This document shows positions 37,290 through 45,270 of a DNA stretch of 55,926 bases, piece by piece (the first letter of the stretch is position 1; each line of letters begins with the position of its first letter). The stretch is from DASWUZ01 sp036401375 (GTDB taxonomy: Bacteria; Acidobacteriota; Terriglobia; Terriglobales; Acidobacteriaceae), in the NCBI GenBank assembly GCA_036401375.1, contig DASWVB010000024.1, positions 1 to 55,926 of the forward strand, in the 5' to 3' direction. A program made the position numbers and the translations under genes. Under the pieces are notes generated by a model. The model was not told the origin of the DNA. It did no database searches and saw nothing but the letters and a program-made list of their open reading frames with translations.

Positions 37290-38105
37290 TCAGACCGCGC
37301 GGACGACCAGGCAGGTGATGTTGTCCTTGCCGCCGTTCGTGTTAGCGGCGTCGATAAGCTGCTCGCAGGCAGCCTCCACAGAGGTGGCCGCCTGCAATAC
37401 TTCGCCGATCTGCCGGTCTGAGACTTCGCGGACCAGCCCGTCGCTGCAGAGCAGCAGCACGTCTCCGGATCGTACGTCGACCTCAGCGATCTCCGGAGTC
37501 ACGGAACCATGGGAGCCTATGGCGCGGGTGATCACATTCCGCAGCGGGGAGTTGGCTGCCTCGGCGGCGGTGATCTGGCCTCGGCGCACCTGCTCATCGA
37601 CCAGCGAGTGGTCCTCGGTCAGGCGCTCGAGGGTGCCCTTCCGCATCCGGTAGCAGCGGCTGTCCCCCACATGCGCCACCCACGCCCGGCGCTCCTCGAC
37701 CAGCAGCGCGACCAGCGTGGTGCCCATGCCGCGAAGGCGGATATCCTCCTCGGCGAGCGTGTACACGGCCTCGTTGGCGGCTGCAATTGCCTCCCGGAGC
37801 AGGGTCGGCTGATCGACTGCTTCGCTATCGCGCGGCGAGGAATAGATACCCAGGAATGCCTCTACGGAGGCGTGGCTCGCGACCTCTCCGGCCGCCGCAC
37901 CCCCCATCCCATCGCATACTACGAAGACGCCCGCGTCCATCAGGTATCCAAACGCATCTTCGTTCGAGGGCCGGAACTGTCCCCGATCGGTGGCCGCGGC
38001 CACCTGGTAAGGCAAGGTCATAACCTTCATCTTTGTGCCAGCGATCCTGACGGGATCGGCGATCACGTCAGTGCGCATCATTCCAGTCGAAATGGAAGTC
38101 TTCAT
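37290..38105 (-). CDS. PP2C-family serine/threonine phosphatase
   Basis: A compact PP2C phosphatase (about 271 residues from the ATG at 38105) dephosphorylating Ser/Thr residues with two Mn2+ or Mg2+. The metal-binding motifs are DRGQFRPSNEDAF, VCDGMGGAAAGEVAS, GMGTTLVALLV with VAHVGDSRCY, CSDGLVREVSD, and the terminal GGKDNITCLVV. The start is uncertain: ATG at 38153, 38105, 38081 or 38030 are all in frame, and the core begins only near 38030. Such proteins normally reverse a eukaryotic-type Ser/Thr kinase, but none is encoded here. It is convergent with recX. Confidence 0.88.
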   Translation of the reverse strand: MKTSISTGMMRTDVIADPVRIAGTKMKVMTLPYQVAAATDRGQFRPSNEDAFGYLMDAGVFVVCDGMGGAAAGEVASHASVEAFLGIYSSPRDSEAVDQPTLLREAIAAANEAVYTLAEEDIRLRGMGTTLVALLVEERRAWVAHVGDSRCYRMRKGTLERLTEDHSLVDEQVRRGQITAAEAANSPLRNVITRAIGSHGSVTPEIAEVDVRSGDVLLLCSDGLVREVSDRQIGEVLQAATSVEAACEQLIDAANTNGGKDNITCLVVRAV

Positions 38106-38189
38106 CTTAGGGTATACCCCCACGAGCCTATGGTCTCTCTCTTCTTCTGGCAAGAGTACTGTGGTAGCGATTACCCCCGGCTCCGCAAC

Positions 38190-38432
38190 TTAGGACCCGT
38201 CAAGAGGAACATAGCTGTCCACCAACCGACCTTCCAGCGCGGAGAGGAACCACCGATCGCGGCTTAGATTATCGGCAGATACCACCAGCGCTTCGATGAT
38301 GGGATGCGAGTCCGCCGCCACTCCATTCCACCCGATCAAAACCTGCAGCTCCGTGACCCGCTTTGGGGACGACAAGGAAAGCCTCCGGGCAAATCGCCTC
38401 GGGGTGCTTGCATCGTAATCCTTACCCGCCAT
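38190..38432 (-). CDS. Hypothetical small protein (80 aa), doubtful
   Basis: An 80-codon open frame on the minus strand in the gap between the phosphatase and the aldo-keto reductase genes. The product (SLSSPKRVTELQVLIGW, ALVVSADNLSRDRWFLSAL) has ordinary amino-acid composition but no recognised family, and its ribosome site (CTGAAG) is weak. In this G+C-rich sequence such frames arise by chance. The remainder of the 366-base gap holds the aldo-keto reductase ribosome site (AAAGAGG near 38510). Confidence 0.25.
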   Translation of the reverse strand: MAGKDYDASTPRRFARRLSLSSPKRVTELQVLIGWNGVAADSHPIIEALVVSADNLSRDRWFLSALEGRLVDSYVPLDGS

Positions 38433-38519
38433 CTTCAGTCGCGGTTAAGAATCAGCCACGCCGCCGCCCTCACCGTCCAGTCAGCTCATTCGCCAACTCA
38501 TCACAGTTAAAGAGGTTAC

Positions 38520-39512
38520 ATGCCGGACTCACCAGCTCCCATCCCCCTGCGGCCCTTTGGAAAGACCGATGCGCGCATCTCGGCACTTGGCTTCGGTGGC
38601 CATCATCTGGGCGACGCCGCCGATGAACAGACCGCCATCGAGATCGTGCACCGGGCAGTTGACGGCGGCATCACCTTCTTTGACAACTGCTGGGAGTACC
38701 ACCGCGGCAAGTCGGAATCCTGGATGGGAAAAGGTCTCAAGGGCAGGCGTGACAAGGTCTTCCTCATGACCAAGGTCTGTACCCACGGGCGCGACGCCGG
38801 CCTCGCCATGGAGATGCTCGAGCAGTCATTAAACCGCCTTCAGACCGATCACCTCGACCTCTGGCAGATTCACGGGGTGGCCTTCGAGAATGACCCTGAC
38901 CTCTTCATCCGGAAGGGCGGAGCGGCCGAGGCGATGCACAAGGCAAGGGAGCAGGGCAAGGTACGCTTCTTTGGCTTTACCGGGCATAAACGACCTGAGC
39001 TGCACCTCAAGATGCTTGCAACCGGCTTTCCCTTCGACGCGGTCCAGATGCCGCTGAACCCCTTCGACGCCAACTTCCTCAGCTTTGAGCAGCAGGTGCT
39101 GCCAGAGTTGAACAGACGCGGCATCGCCGCACTCGGTATGAAACCGCTGGTGGGCCATGGCGAATCCGTGCAGAAGGGGATGCTCACCGCCGAGGAGGCG
39201 CTCAGCTATGCCATGAGCCTGCCGGTATCTACCACCATCACGGGCATGGAGAAGCTGCATATCCTGGCGCAAAACCTCAAACTAGCGCAGGGCTTCACGC
39301 CTCTCACGCAGGATGCCATGCAGAGCCTCCGCGACCGGTGCAAGAAGTCTGCGGGCGACGGTCGCTTCGAGCTCTACAAGACATCCTTGAAATTCGACAA
39401 TCCCGAGGCCCGCATCCCCCACCAGTATCCGCTCGACACCCAGTCTGCCGAGGTCAAGGAGATGTTGAAAGAGACCGACAACACCGGCAAGCCGTTTCCG
39501 GAGGTTGCATGA
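38520..39512 (+). CDS. Aldo/keto reductase, cytosolic member of a tandem pair
   Basis: A 330-residue (beta/alpha)8 oxidoreductase. The catalytic tetrad is visible at standard spacing: Asp55 and Tyr60 in FFDNCWEYHRG, Lys85 in LMTKVCTHG and His118 in WQIHGV. AGAGG precedes the ATG by a few bases. There is no signal sequence. These NADPH-dependent enzymes reduce aldehydes or ketones; the substrate is unknown. The stop overlaps the start of a second reductase by ATGA. The two proteins are similar along their length (shared runs such as LPVSTTITGM versus LPVATTISGM), so they are tandem paralogues. Confidence 0.92.
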   Translation: MPDSPAPIPLRPFGKTDARISALGFGGHHLGDAADEQTAIEIVHRAVDGGITFFDNCWEYHRGKSESWMGKGLKGRRDKVFLMTKVCTHGRDAGLAMEMLEQSLNRLQTDHLDLWQIHGVAFENDPDLFIRKGGAAEAMHKAREQGKVRFFGFTGHKRPELHLKMLATGFPFDAVQMPLNPFDANFLSFEQQVLPELNRRGIAALGMKPLVGHGESVQKGMLTAEEALSYAMSLPVSTTITGMEKLHILAQNLKLAQGFTPLTQDAMQSLRDRCKKSAGDGRFELYKTSLKFDNPEARIPHQYPLDTQSAEVKEMLKETDNTGKPFPEVA

Positions 39513-40591
39513 CCATGCCCGAACAGAAGGATGCAGGCGCTCTGCGCGATGAACTCTCTCGCCGAAGCTTTTTGAAATCAGCCGCGCTTGCCGGCGCCGG
39601 AACACTCGCCGCTCGCCAGGCCGCCGCCGCCCAGCCGCAGGAGCTGACCATGCCGCAGAACACGACCGGGAGCCAGGTGCCTCGGCGACCCTTTGGAAAG
39701 ACAGGCCAGCAGATCTCCGTTCTTGGGGTCGGCGGCTTCCACCTGGGCTCCGCCAAAGACCAGGGTGAGGTGAACGCCATCGTCGGCACCGCCATCGACG
39801 CCGGCATCAACTTCTTTGACAATGCCTGGGACTACCACCAGGGCGAGAGCGAGGAGCGGCTCGGCGAGGCGCTCAAAGGCAAGCGCGATCAGGTCATCCT
39901 CATGACCAAGGTCTGCACCCACGGCCGCGATAAGAGCGTAGCCATGCAGCAGCTCGAACAGTCCCTGCGCCGCCTCAAGACCGATCATCTCGACGTCTGG
40001 CAGATTCACGAAGTGGTCTATTACAACGACCCCGACCTCATCTTCCGCCCCGACGGAGCCATCGAAGCGCTCGCCCTGGCCAAGCAGCAGGGCAAGGTTC
40101 GGATGGTCGGATTCACGGGGCATAAGCACCCAGACATCCACCTCAAGATGCTCTCGCATGACTTCCCCTTTGACACCGTGCAGATGCCGCTCAACCCGTT
40201 TGACGCGAACTTCCGCAGCTTCCAGCAGCATGTGCTGCCGGAGGCAAATCGCCGCGGCATCTCTGTCTTCGGGATGAAGAGCCTCGGGGGCAGTGGCGAG
40301 TTCGTCAGCCACGGCGCCATCACCGTCAAGGACGCGCTGCGCTACGCCATGAGCCTGCCGGTCGCAACCACCATCAGCGGCATGGATTCGCTGGGCGTCC
40401 TCCAGCAGAACCTCGAGATCGCGCGCAACTTCCAGCCGATGAGCCACGAGGAGATGCGAGCGGTTGAGGCGAAGTGCGCGAAGTGGGCCGCAGACGGACG
40501 CTATGAGCGGTTCAAGACGACGGTGATGTACGACGGCGCCGTGGGCCGCGAGCAGCACGAGTATCCAACAGTCGAGAAGCTGCCCGCCTGA
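39509..40591 (+). CDS. Aldo/keto reductase with Tat signal, second of a tandem pair
   Basis: A 360-residue paralogue starting at the ATG that overlaps the previous stop (ATGA). It carries a Tat signal, SRRSFLKSAALAGAGTLAARQ, at about residues 17-37, then a reductase domain with Asp104 and Tyr109 (FFDNAWDYHQG), Lys134 (LMTKVCTHG) and His167 (WQIHEV). Tat export of a folded, cofactor-loaded enzyme fits NADP-binding proteins. The residues that bind the 2'-phosphate of NADP were not checked in detail. An extracytoplasmic role with a retained nicotinamide cofactor is unusual for the family. Confidence 0.9.
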   Translation: MTMPEQKDAGALRDELSRRSFLKSAALAGAGTLAARQAAAAQPQELTMPQNTTGSQVPRRPFGKTGQQISVLGVGGFHLGSAKDQGEVNAIVGTAIDAGINFFDNAWDYHQGESEERLGEALKGKRDQVILMTKVCTHGRDKSVAMQQLEQSLRRLKTDHLDVWQIHEVVYYNDPDLIFRPDGAIEALALAKQQGKVRMVGFTGHKHPDIHLKMLSHDFPFDTVQMPLNPFDANFRSFQQHVLPEANRRGISVFGMKSLGGSGEFVSHGAITVKDALRYAMSLPVATTISGMDSLGVLQQNLEIARNFQPMSHEEMRAVEAKCAKWAADGRYERFKTTVMYDGAVGREQHEYPTVEKLPA

Positions 40592-40607
40592 TCGAAAGCA
40601 GACCGCG

Positions 40608-40632
40608 GAGCCGCAACTCGGCCTCGCGGCTC
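40608..40632. terminator. Possible terminator between convergent genes
   Basis: GAGCCGC (40608-40614) pairs with GCGGCTC (40626-40632) around an 11-base loop, between the aldo-keto reductase stop and the convergent exported-protein gene. On the plus strand AATTATTTCTT follows 10 bases later, a weak T-rich tail. Confidence 0.4.
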
Positions 40633-40643
40633 TCGCACCAGAA

Positions 40644-41993
40644 TTATTTCTTCCCGGCAACAGGCGCCGGCGGGGGGTCGGGTACCTCATATATCTCGAC
40701 CTCGCTCGCGCCCAGGATGGCAAAGCGTCTGCCATCGGGCGAGAGGGCAAAGTTCTCACCGAAGGCTGTTGCTGGAGAGAGATTCACGGTCAACAGCACC
40801 GCTCCCGTGGCGGCGTCCATCACCTGCACGCGCTGTCCCTTGATGTCGTCGTCGCCAATCGGGTCAAGCGCACTCACGTTGTGCGTGGCGTGCATGGCGT
40901 TGAAGGCAAAACGCCGCCCATCCCTGGAACCCGCAAACGACGGCCAGACCAGGTCGCTCTGCCACCAGAACTCCCATAGGATCCTGCCATTGATATCGAT
41001 ACCCTGGACCAGGTGGTCGTCAGTGTGCGGCACGCAGGTTATCAGCAGAGACACGTTAGAGGTGGCCGCCGTCTCTGTTGGTGTGCAGGTCGACAGAACG
41101 TCTCCGAACGTCCTCTTCTCGCCCGAAAACGAGGCGTAACGCAGCTGCCAGTGCTCGGATTTCGCAGGCAGAGCTTCAAGATAGCCATCGTTCACGATGG
41201 GGAGAGCGATAGGCCGGGCGCCTTGGGTCTCCGCAAGCACCGCGCCCGTATCCACCCGCAACACCATCAGCTTCACGTCCTCCCGGGGCAGAGGAGCGTC
41301 AATATCGAGCGCCTGCTGCACCAGCCGCGCATGCTCCTCGGGGCTGTGCCGCTCGCGATCGATCTGCAGCACCAGCAGCCTGCCATCCGGGGAGGGCTGT
41401 ATGGTCTCGATCGCGGACGGCGTCTTCATGAATGGATGGAGCTCGAGCGTTCCGTCGGTGATAGACAGCGCATTCCGCTGCCGTATGAGGAAGCTGCCGT
41501 TGCCGAGCGGCCAGAGATAGCGTGCGTGGTCGTGCATCCGCCACTCGGCCGTGCGCACCGCCTTGCCGGTCACCACATCGAGAGTCAGGGCTCGGATGTT
41601 CTGGTCCTCATCCCCTGGCTGCGAATCGGCAGGGCGCCGCATCAGCCCGCTGGTTCGGAAGGTCAACAACAGGTGATCGTCGTCGATGAAGTCGAGCGAG
41701 TTGGTTGAGAGCCGGGCCGTAAGGAAAGCGATCGGGGGAGGATGGTAGCCGAACTCTGTCACCGGCAGGCGTACGGCGGGTCCGGTCTGGCCGGCATTCT
41801 TCACCCCCTTTTCAGCCTCGCCTGACGTGCCGCTCAAGAGCAGCAGACCGATCAGCAGCAGGGCCGGGGGCAGCAGCGCGGCTTCGCGTGGTGAGGGTAG
41901 TCCGGACGCCCGGCGCACGGCGAACGCACGCATCGCTCGGCAGACTGTGAAGTGCATCCTCCGGGTGCGCCTGATCGAGAACTGCGGCCCCAT
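40644..41993 (-). CDS. Exported beta-propeller-like protein of unknown function
   Basis: A protein of about 449 residues. The ATG at 41993 has GAGGG a few bases upstream and is preferred over a GTG at 42011; starts at 41957 or 41933 are also possible. A basic N-terminus and a hydrophobic stretch (LLPPALLLIGLLLLSG) form a signal or anchor. The rest alternates short strands with recurring D-G-R motifs (SPDGRLLVLQIDRER, SRDGRRFAFNA, SPDGRRFAILG), as in propeller proteins. Acidobacteria carry many such exported propellers. No catalytic motif is visible. It is divergent from alaS. Confidence 0.6.
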   Translation of the reverse strand: MGPQFSIRRTRRMHFTVCRAMRAFAVRRASGLPSPREAALLPPALLLIGLLLLSGTSGEAEKGVKNAGQTGPAVRLPVTEFGYHPPPIAFLTARLSTNSLDFIDDDHLLLTFRTSGLMRRPADSQPGDEDQNIRALTLDVVTGKAVRTAEWRMHDHARYLWPLGNGSFLIRQRNALSITDGTLELHPFMKTPSAIETIQPSPDGRLLVLQIDRERHSPEEHARLVQQALDIDAPLPREDVKLMVLRVDTGAVLAETQGARPIALPIVNDGYLEALPAKSEHWQLRYASFSGEKRTFGDVLSTCTPTETAATSNVSLLITCVPHTDDHLVQGIDINGRILWEFWWQSDLVWPSFAGSRDGRRFAFNAMHATHNVSALDPIGDDDIKGQRVQVMDAATGAVLLTVNLSPATAFGENFALSPDGRRFAILGASEVEIYEVPDPPPAPVAGKK

Positions 41994-42172
41994 CTCAACC
42001 CTCGAAAACACAGGCCTTCATTTTCCTACAATCCGGCTGTGAAAGCCCTCCTGCAACAACCTTACAGCTCAATCCGTTTTCACCGGACTGTGGCGGCCCT
42101 GGGCATCCTGCTAGGGAGGCAAACTCACTACTCCGAAACTATAGAAACACGTCGGTTAAACTTGCAGGAACC

Positions 42173-45055
42173 ATGAAATATCGCACGGGATCAGAGATTC
42201 GCGAGATGTTCCTCCGGTTTTTCGAGGAGAAGGGGCACCGCCGCGTCCATTCGTCATCGCTGGTCCCGGCAAACGACCCGACGCTGCTCTTCACCAACGC
42301 CGGCATGAACCAGTTCAAGGACGTCTTCCTCGGCGCCGAGCGTCGAGACTACTCCCGCGCTACCAGTTCGCAGAAGTGCGTCCGCGCCGGCGGCAAGCAC
42401 AACGACCTTGAAAACGTCGGCTTCACCCGCCGCCACCACACGTTCTTCGAGATGCTTGGTAATTTCAGCTTCGGAGATTACTTCAAGGCCGATGCCATAG
42501 CCTACGCGTGGGAGCTGATTACCTCGGAGGAGTGGTTTGGGATTCCCAGGGACAAGCTCTACGTAACCATCTTCAAGGGCGAGAGTGGCGTCGCGCGCGA
42601 CGAAGAGGCTTACGAGCTGTGGCTCGGCCAGGGTGTTCCAGCCGCCCGCATTCACGAGTTCGGGATGAAGGACAACTTCTGGCAGATGGGCGAGACTGGC
42701 CCCTGCGGCCCTTGCTCAGAGATTTTTTATGACATGGGTATCGAAGCGTCGGAGTCGTTTGGCCCCGATGGGCAGAGGCTCGACTTGCCCTTCGGCCAGG
42801 ACGACGCCAGATATGTTGAAATCTGGAATCTCGTCTTCATGCAGTTCGAGCGCAGCCTCAATGCCGCGGGCGAAGCTGACCTCAAGCCGCTTCCCAGGCC
42901 CTCCATCGACACCGGCATGGGACTGGAGCGCCTCGCCGCCGTGCTGCAGGGCAAAGTCTCCAACTTTGAGACAGACTTGTTTACGCCACTGATTGCCAAG
43001 GCTGCTGAAGTCACAGGGGTGACTGCTGGCGTGGAGAATGCATCACTGCGCATCATCGCCGATCACGCCCGCGCTGCTTCGTTCCTCATCAACGATGGCG
43101 TGCTGCCCGCCAACGAAGGACGCGGCTACGTGCTGCGCAAGATATTGCGGCGTGGCATAAGGCATGGACGCCTGTTAGGTCAGGAACAGCCCTTCATGCC
43201 CGACATGATCTACGCGGTCATAGCTGAATTGGGCGATGCCTATCCCGAACTTATTGATGCAGCGCCACGAGTAGCTACGATCGTAGGCGCTGAGGAGCAA
43301 CAATTCGGGAGAGTGATGGAACTTGGCTCCCACAAACTTGACCAAGCGCTATTGGAGATAGCAAACAAGTCCCTGCGCCACATTGACTACTGGAATCGGA
43401 CTTTCCCGAGCGCTCCTGATAGCGGAACCCAACCACGTGCCACATTTATCCCAATTCTTGCTGATCAGGGGCAAAAAGTTCCAACCGATGCCGAACTGCG
43501 AGAGCATATAGATGCCGGCCAAGTCCGAGCTTCCGTGCTGCAAGACGACAAACTTACCGGAGAACAGGCTTTTCATCTTTATGAGACGTATGGGCTCCCG
43601 CTCGACTTTATGGTGGACGCTGCCCGCGATGCGGGAATCAAGTTTGATCACGAAGGATTTGAGCGGACCAAGGAAGCTGAGCAAGCCAGGGCACGCGCTT
43701 CATGGAAGGGCGGAGCGCAAAAGTCTGCCAGCCCGGCCTTCCGCGACTTACCTAAGACTAACTTCGAGGGCTACTACCAGCTAACTGTTCAAGGGGCCGA
43801 AATACTCGCCATCATCAAGGATGGTGCGGGCGTGTCACACGCCCAGCCCGGCGAGTTAGTCGAGTTAGTCCTCGATCAGACCAGCTTCTATGCCGACTCT
43901 GGAGGCCAGACAGGCGATCAGGGCTGGTTTTATTCAGAAGATCACAACAGCATCGTCGCCGAGATCACCGGCTGCTTCTCTCCCGTGCAGGGCGTACGCG
44001 CGCATCGCGCCCTCCTTCGCCAGCCTGTCGCGATCGGCGACAGGGTAGACACCGTCGTCGACGCGGACTGGCGCAACTCGACTCGTCGCAATCACACCGG
44101 TACTCACCTGCTGCATGCTGCGCTGCGCGAGGTGCTCGGCACCCACGTCAAGCAGGCCGGCTCGCTGGTCGATTCCACCCGGCTGCGCTTCGACTTCTCC
44201 CACTTCACATCGATTGCCGCCGAAGAGCTGCAGCAGATCGAAGACATCGTCAACCACCAGGTGCTTGCCAACACCTTCGTCGAGACCATCGTTGACGTGC
44301 CCATTGACGTCGCAGTCAATGAATACCACGCAATGGCGCTCTTCGGAGAGAAGTACGGCGACAAGGTGCGCGTCGTGAAGATCGGCGACTTCTCGACTGA
44401 GCTCTGCGGCGGTACGCACACCGGCGCAACCGGCGAGATCGGTCTCATCAAGCTGCTCGGCGAAAACAGCGTGTCCTCAGGAGTCCGCCGCATCGAGGCA
44501 CTTACCGGCATCGGCGCGCTCAACGAATTTCGTCGCGACTACGATGCCGCGCTGGTTGCCGCTCAGCTCGCATCGAGCGCCGATCTTGCACCAGCCGACG
44601 CGCTGCGCCACAGGTTCAACGCGCAGGAAGAGGAGCTCAAGAAGCTTCGCCGCGAGCTCGACGAAGCTCGGATGAAGTCCGCAGCCGCGGCACTCTCCTC
44701 GGCCGCAACGCATGCTGTAGAAGTCAAGGGCGTCAAGGTACTCGCCCAGCGCGTCGACGCACTCGATCGCGGCCAGATGCGCACCCTGGTGGACAATCTG
44801 CGCACCAAGCTGGGTTCGGGTGTAGTAGTTCTAGGGTCGACCGACGGTGACGGCAAGGTAGCCCTTGTTGTCGGAGTCACAAAAGACCTTACGGGCCGAT
44901 TGCAGGCCGGGAAGGTAATCGGCCCGATTGCGAAGCTCGTTGGCGGCTCTGGCGGCGGCCGGCCGGACATGGCGGAGGCCGGCGGCAAAGATTCTTCCCA
45001 GCTGGACGCCGCACTCGCAAGCGCACCCGAGGCCGTAAGTAACCTGCTAGGCTAG
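42173..45055 (+). CDS. alaS: Alanyl-tRNA synthetase
   Basis: A 960-residue enzyme charging tRNA-Ala. The catalytic core opens with EIREMFLRFFEEKGHRRV; motif 2 is around NDLENVGFTRRHHTFFEMLG. The editing domain has the zinc motif HTGTH (His641, His645) and CGGTH (Cys745, His749), and the C-Ala domain ends with GGSGGGRPDMAEAGG. An insert of about 65 residues (396-460) interrupts the helical linker between GSHKLDQALLEI and LTGEQAFHLYETYG. DNA from about 43000 to 43900 is noticeably less G+C-rich than the rest (hand count about 53% over 43261-43620 against about 66% over 44041-44160). AGGAACC precedes the ATG weakly. Confidence 0.96.
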   Translation: MKYRTGSEIREMFLRFFEEKGHRRVHSSSLVPANDPTLLFTNAGMNQFKDVFLGAERRDYSRATSSQKCVRAGGKHNDLENVGFTRRHHTFFEMLGNFSFGDYFKADAIAYAWELITSEEWFGIPRDKLYVTIFKGESGVARDEEAYELWLGQGVPAARIHEFGMKDNFWQMGETGPCGPCSEIFYDMGIEASESFGPDGQRLDLPFGQDDARYVEIWNLVFMQFERSLNAAGEADLKPLPRPSIDTGMGLERLAAVLQGKVSNFETDLFTPLIAKAAEVTGVTAGVENASLRIIADHARAASFLINDGVLPANEGRGYVLRKILRRGIRHGRLLGQEQPFMPDMIYAVIAELGDAYPELIDAAPRVATIVGAEEQQFGRVMELGSHKLDQALLEIANKSLRHIDYWNRTFPSAPDSGTQPRATFIPILADQGQKVPTDAELREHIDAGQVRASVLQDDKLTGEQAFHLYETYGLPLDFMVDAARDAGIKFDHEGFERTKEAEQARARASWKGGAQKSASPAFRDLPKTNFEGYYQLTVQGAEILAIIKDGAGVSHAQPGELVELVLDQTSFYADSGGQTGDQGWFYSEDHNSIVAEITGCFSPVQGVRAHRALLRQPVAIGDRVDTVVDADWRNSTRRNHTGTHLLHAALREVLGTHVKQAGSLVDSTRLRFDFSHFTSIAAEELQQIEDIVNHQVLANTFVETIVDVPIDVAVNEYHAMALFGEKYGDKVRVVKIGDFSTELCGGTHTGATGEIGLIKLLGENSVSSGVRRIEALTGIGALNEFRRDYDAALVAAQLASSADLAPADALRHRFNAQEEELKKLRRELDEARMKSAAAALSSAATHAVEVKGVKVLAQRVDALDRGQMRTLVDNLRTKLGSGVVVLGSTDGDGKVALVVGVTKDLTGRLQAGKVIGPIAKLVGGSGGGRPDMAEAGGKDSSQLDAALASAPEAVSNLLG

Positions 45056-45079
45056 CGACTTACCAGAGGGAGTTAGTAG

Positions 45080-45190
45080 ATGAAACTACGGATGGCTATT
45101 CTGATCCTGCTGATAGTAGTGGCGTCGCTGCTGGCCGACTACCTGTGGAAGCGCTGGGTAGAAAAGCAGCGCCGCAACCGTCTGCCATGA
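45080..45190 (+). CDS. Small single-pass membrane protein (36 aa)
   Basis: A 36-codon gene beginning ATG at 45080 with GAGGGAG 8 bases upstream, 25 bases after the alaS stop. The product is a hydrophobic helix (MAILILLIVVASLLADYLW) followed by a strongly basic tail (KRWVEKQRRNRLP), which predicts a membrane anchor with a positive cytosolic end. It is probably cotranscribed with alaS and ends just before a strong terminator hairpin. No family is known to me. The good ribosome site, the amphipathic design and the terminator support it. Confidence 0.6.
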   Translation: MKLRMAILILLIVVASLLADYLWKRWVEKQRRNRLP

Positions 45191-45204
45191 GCTACGCAAA
45201 TAAA

Positions 45205-45228
45205 ACAGCCGGCACTTAAGCCGGCTGT
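45205..45228. terminator. Strong bidirectional terminator between alaS and ahcY
   Basis: A perfect 9-bp stem ACAGCCGGC/GCCGGCTGT closes a six-base loop ACTTAA. On the minus strand it is followed by GTTTTATTT, a good T-tract for ahcY; on the plus strand the tail CTCGTCTTTC is weaker but would serve the alaS transcript. Confidence 0.85.
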
Positions 45229-45270
45229 CTCGTCTTTCATTGCCAGATGCTGGGAGACTTAATGCCACTG

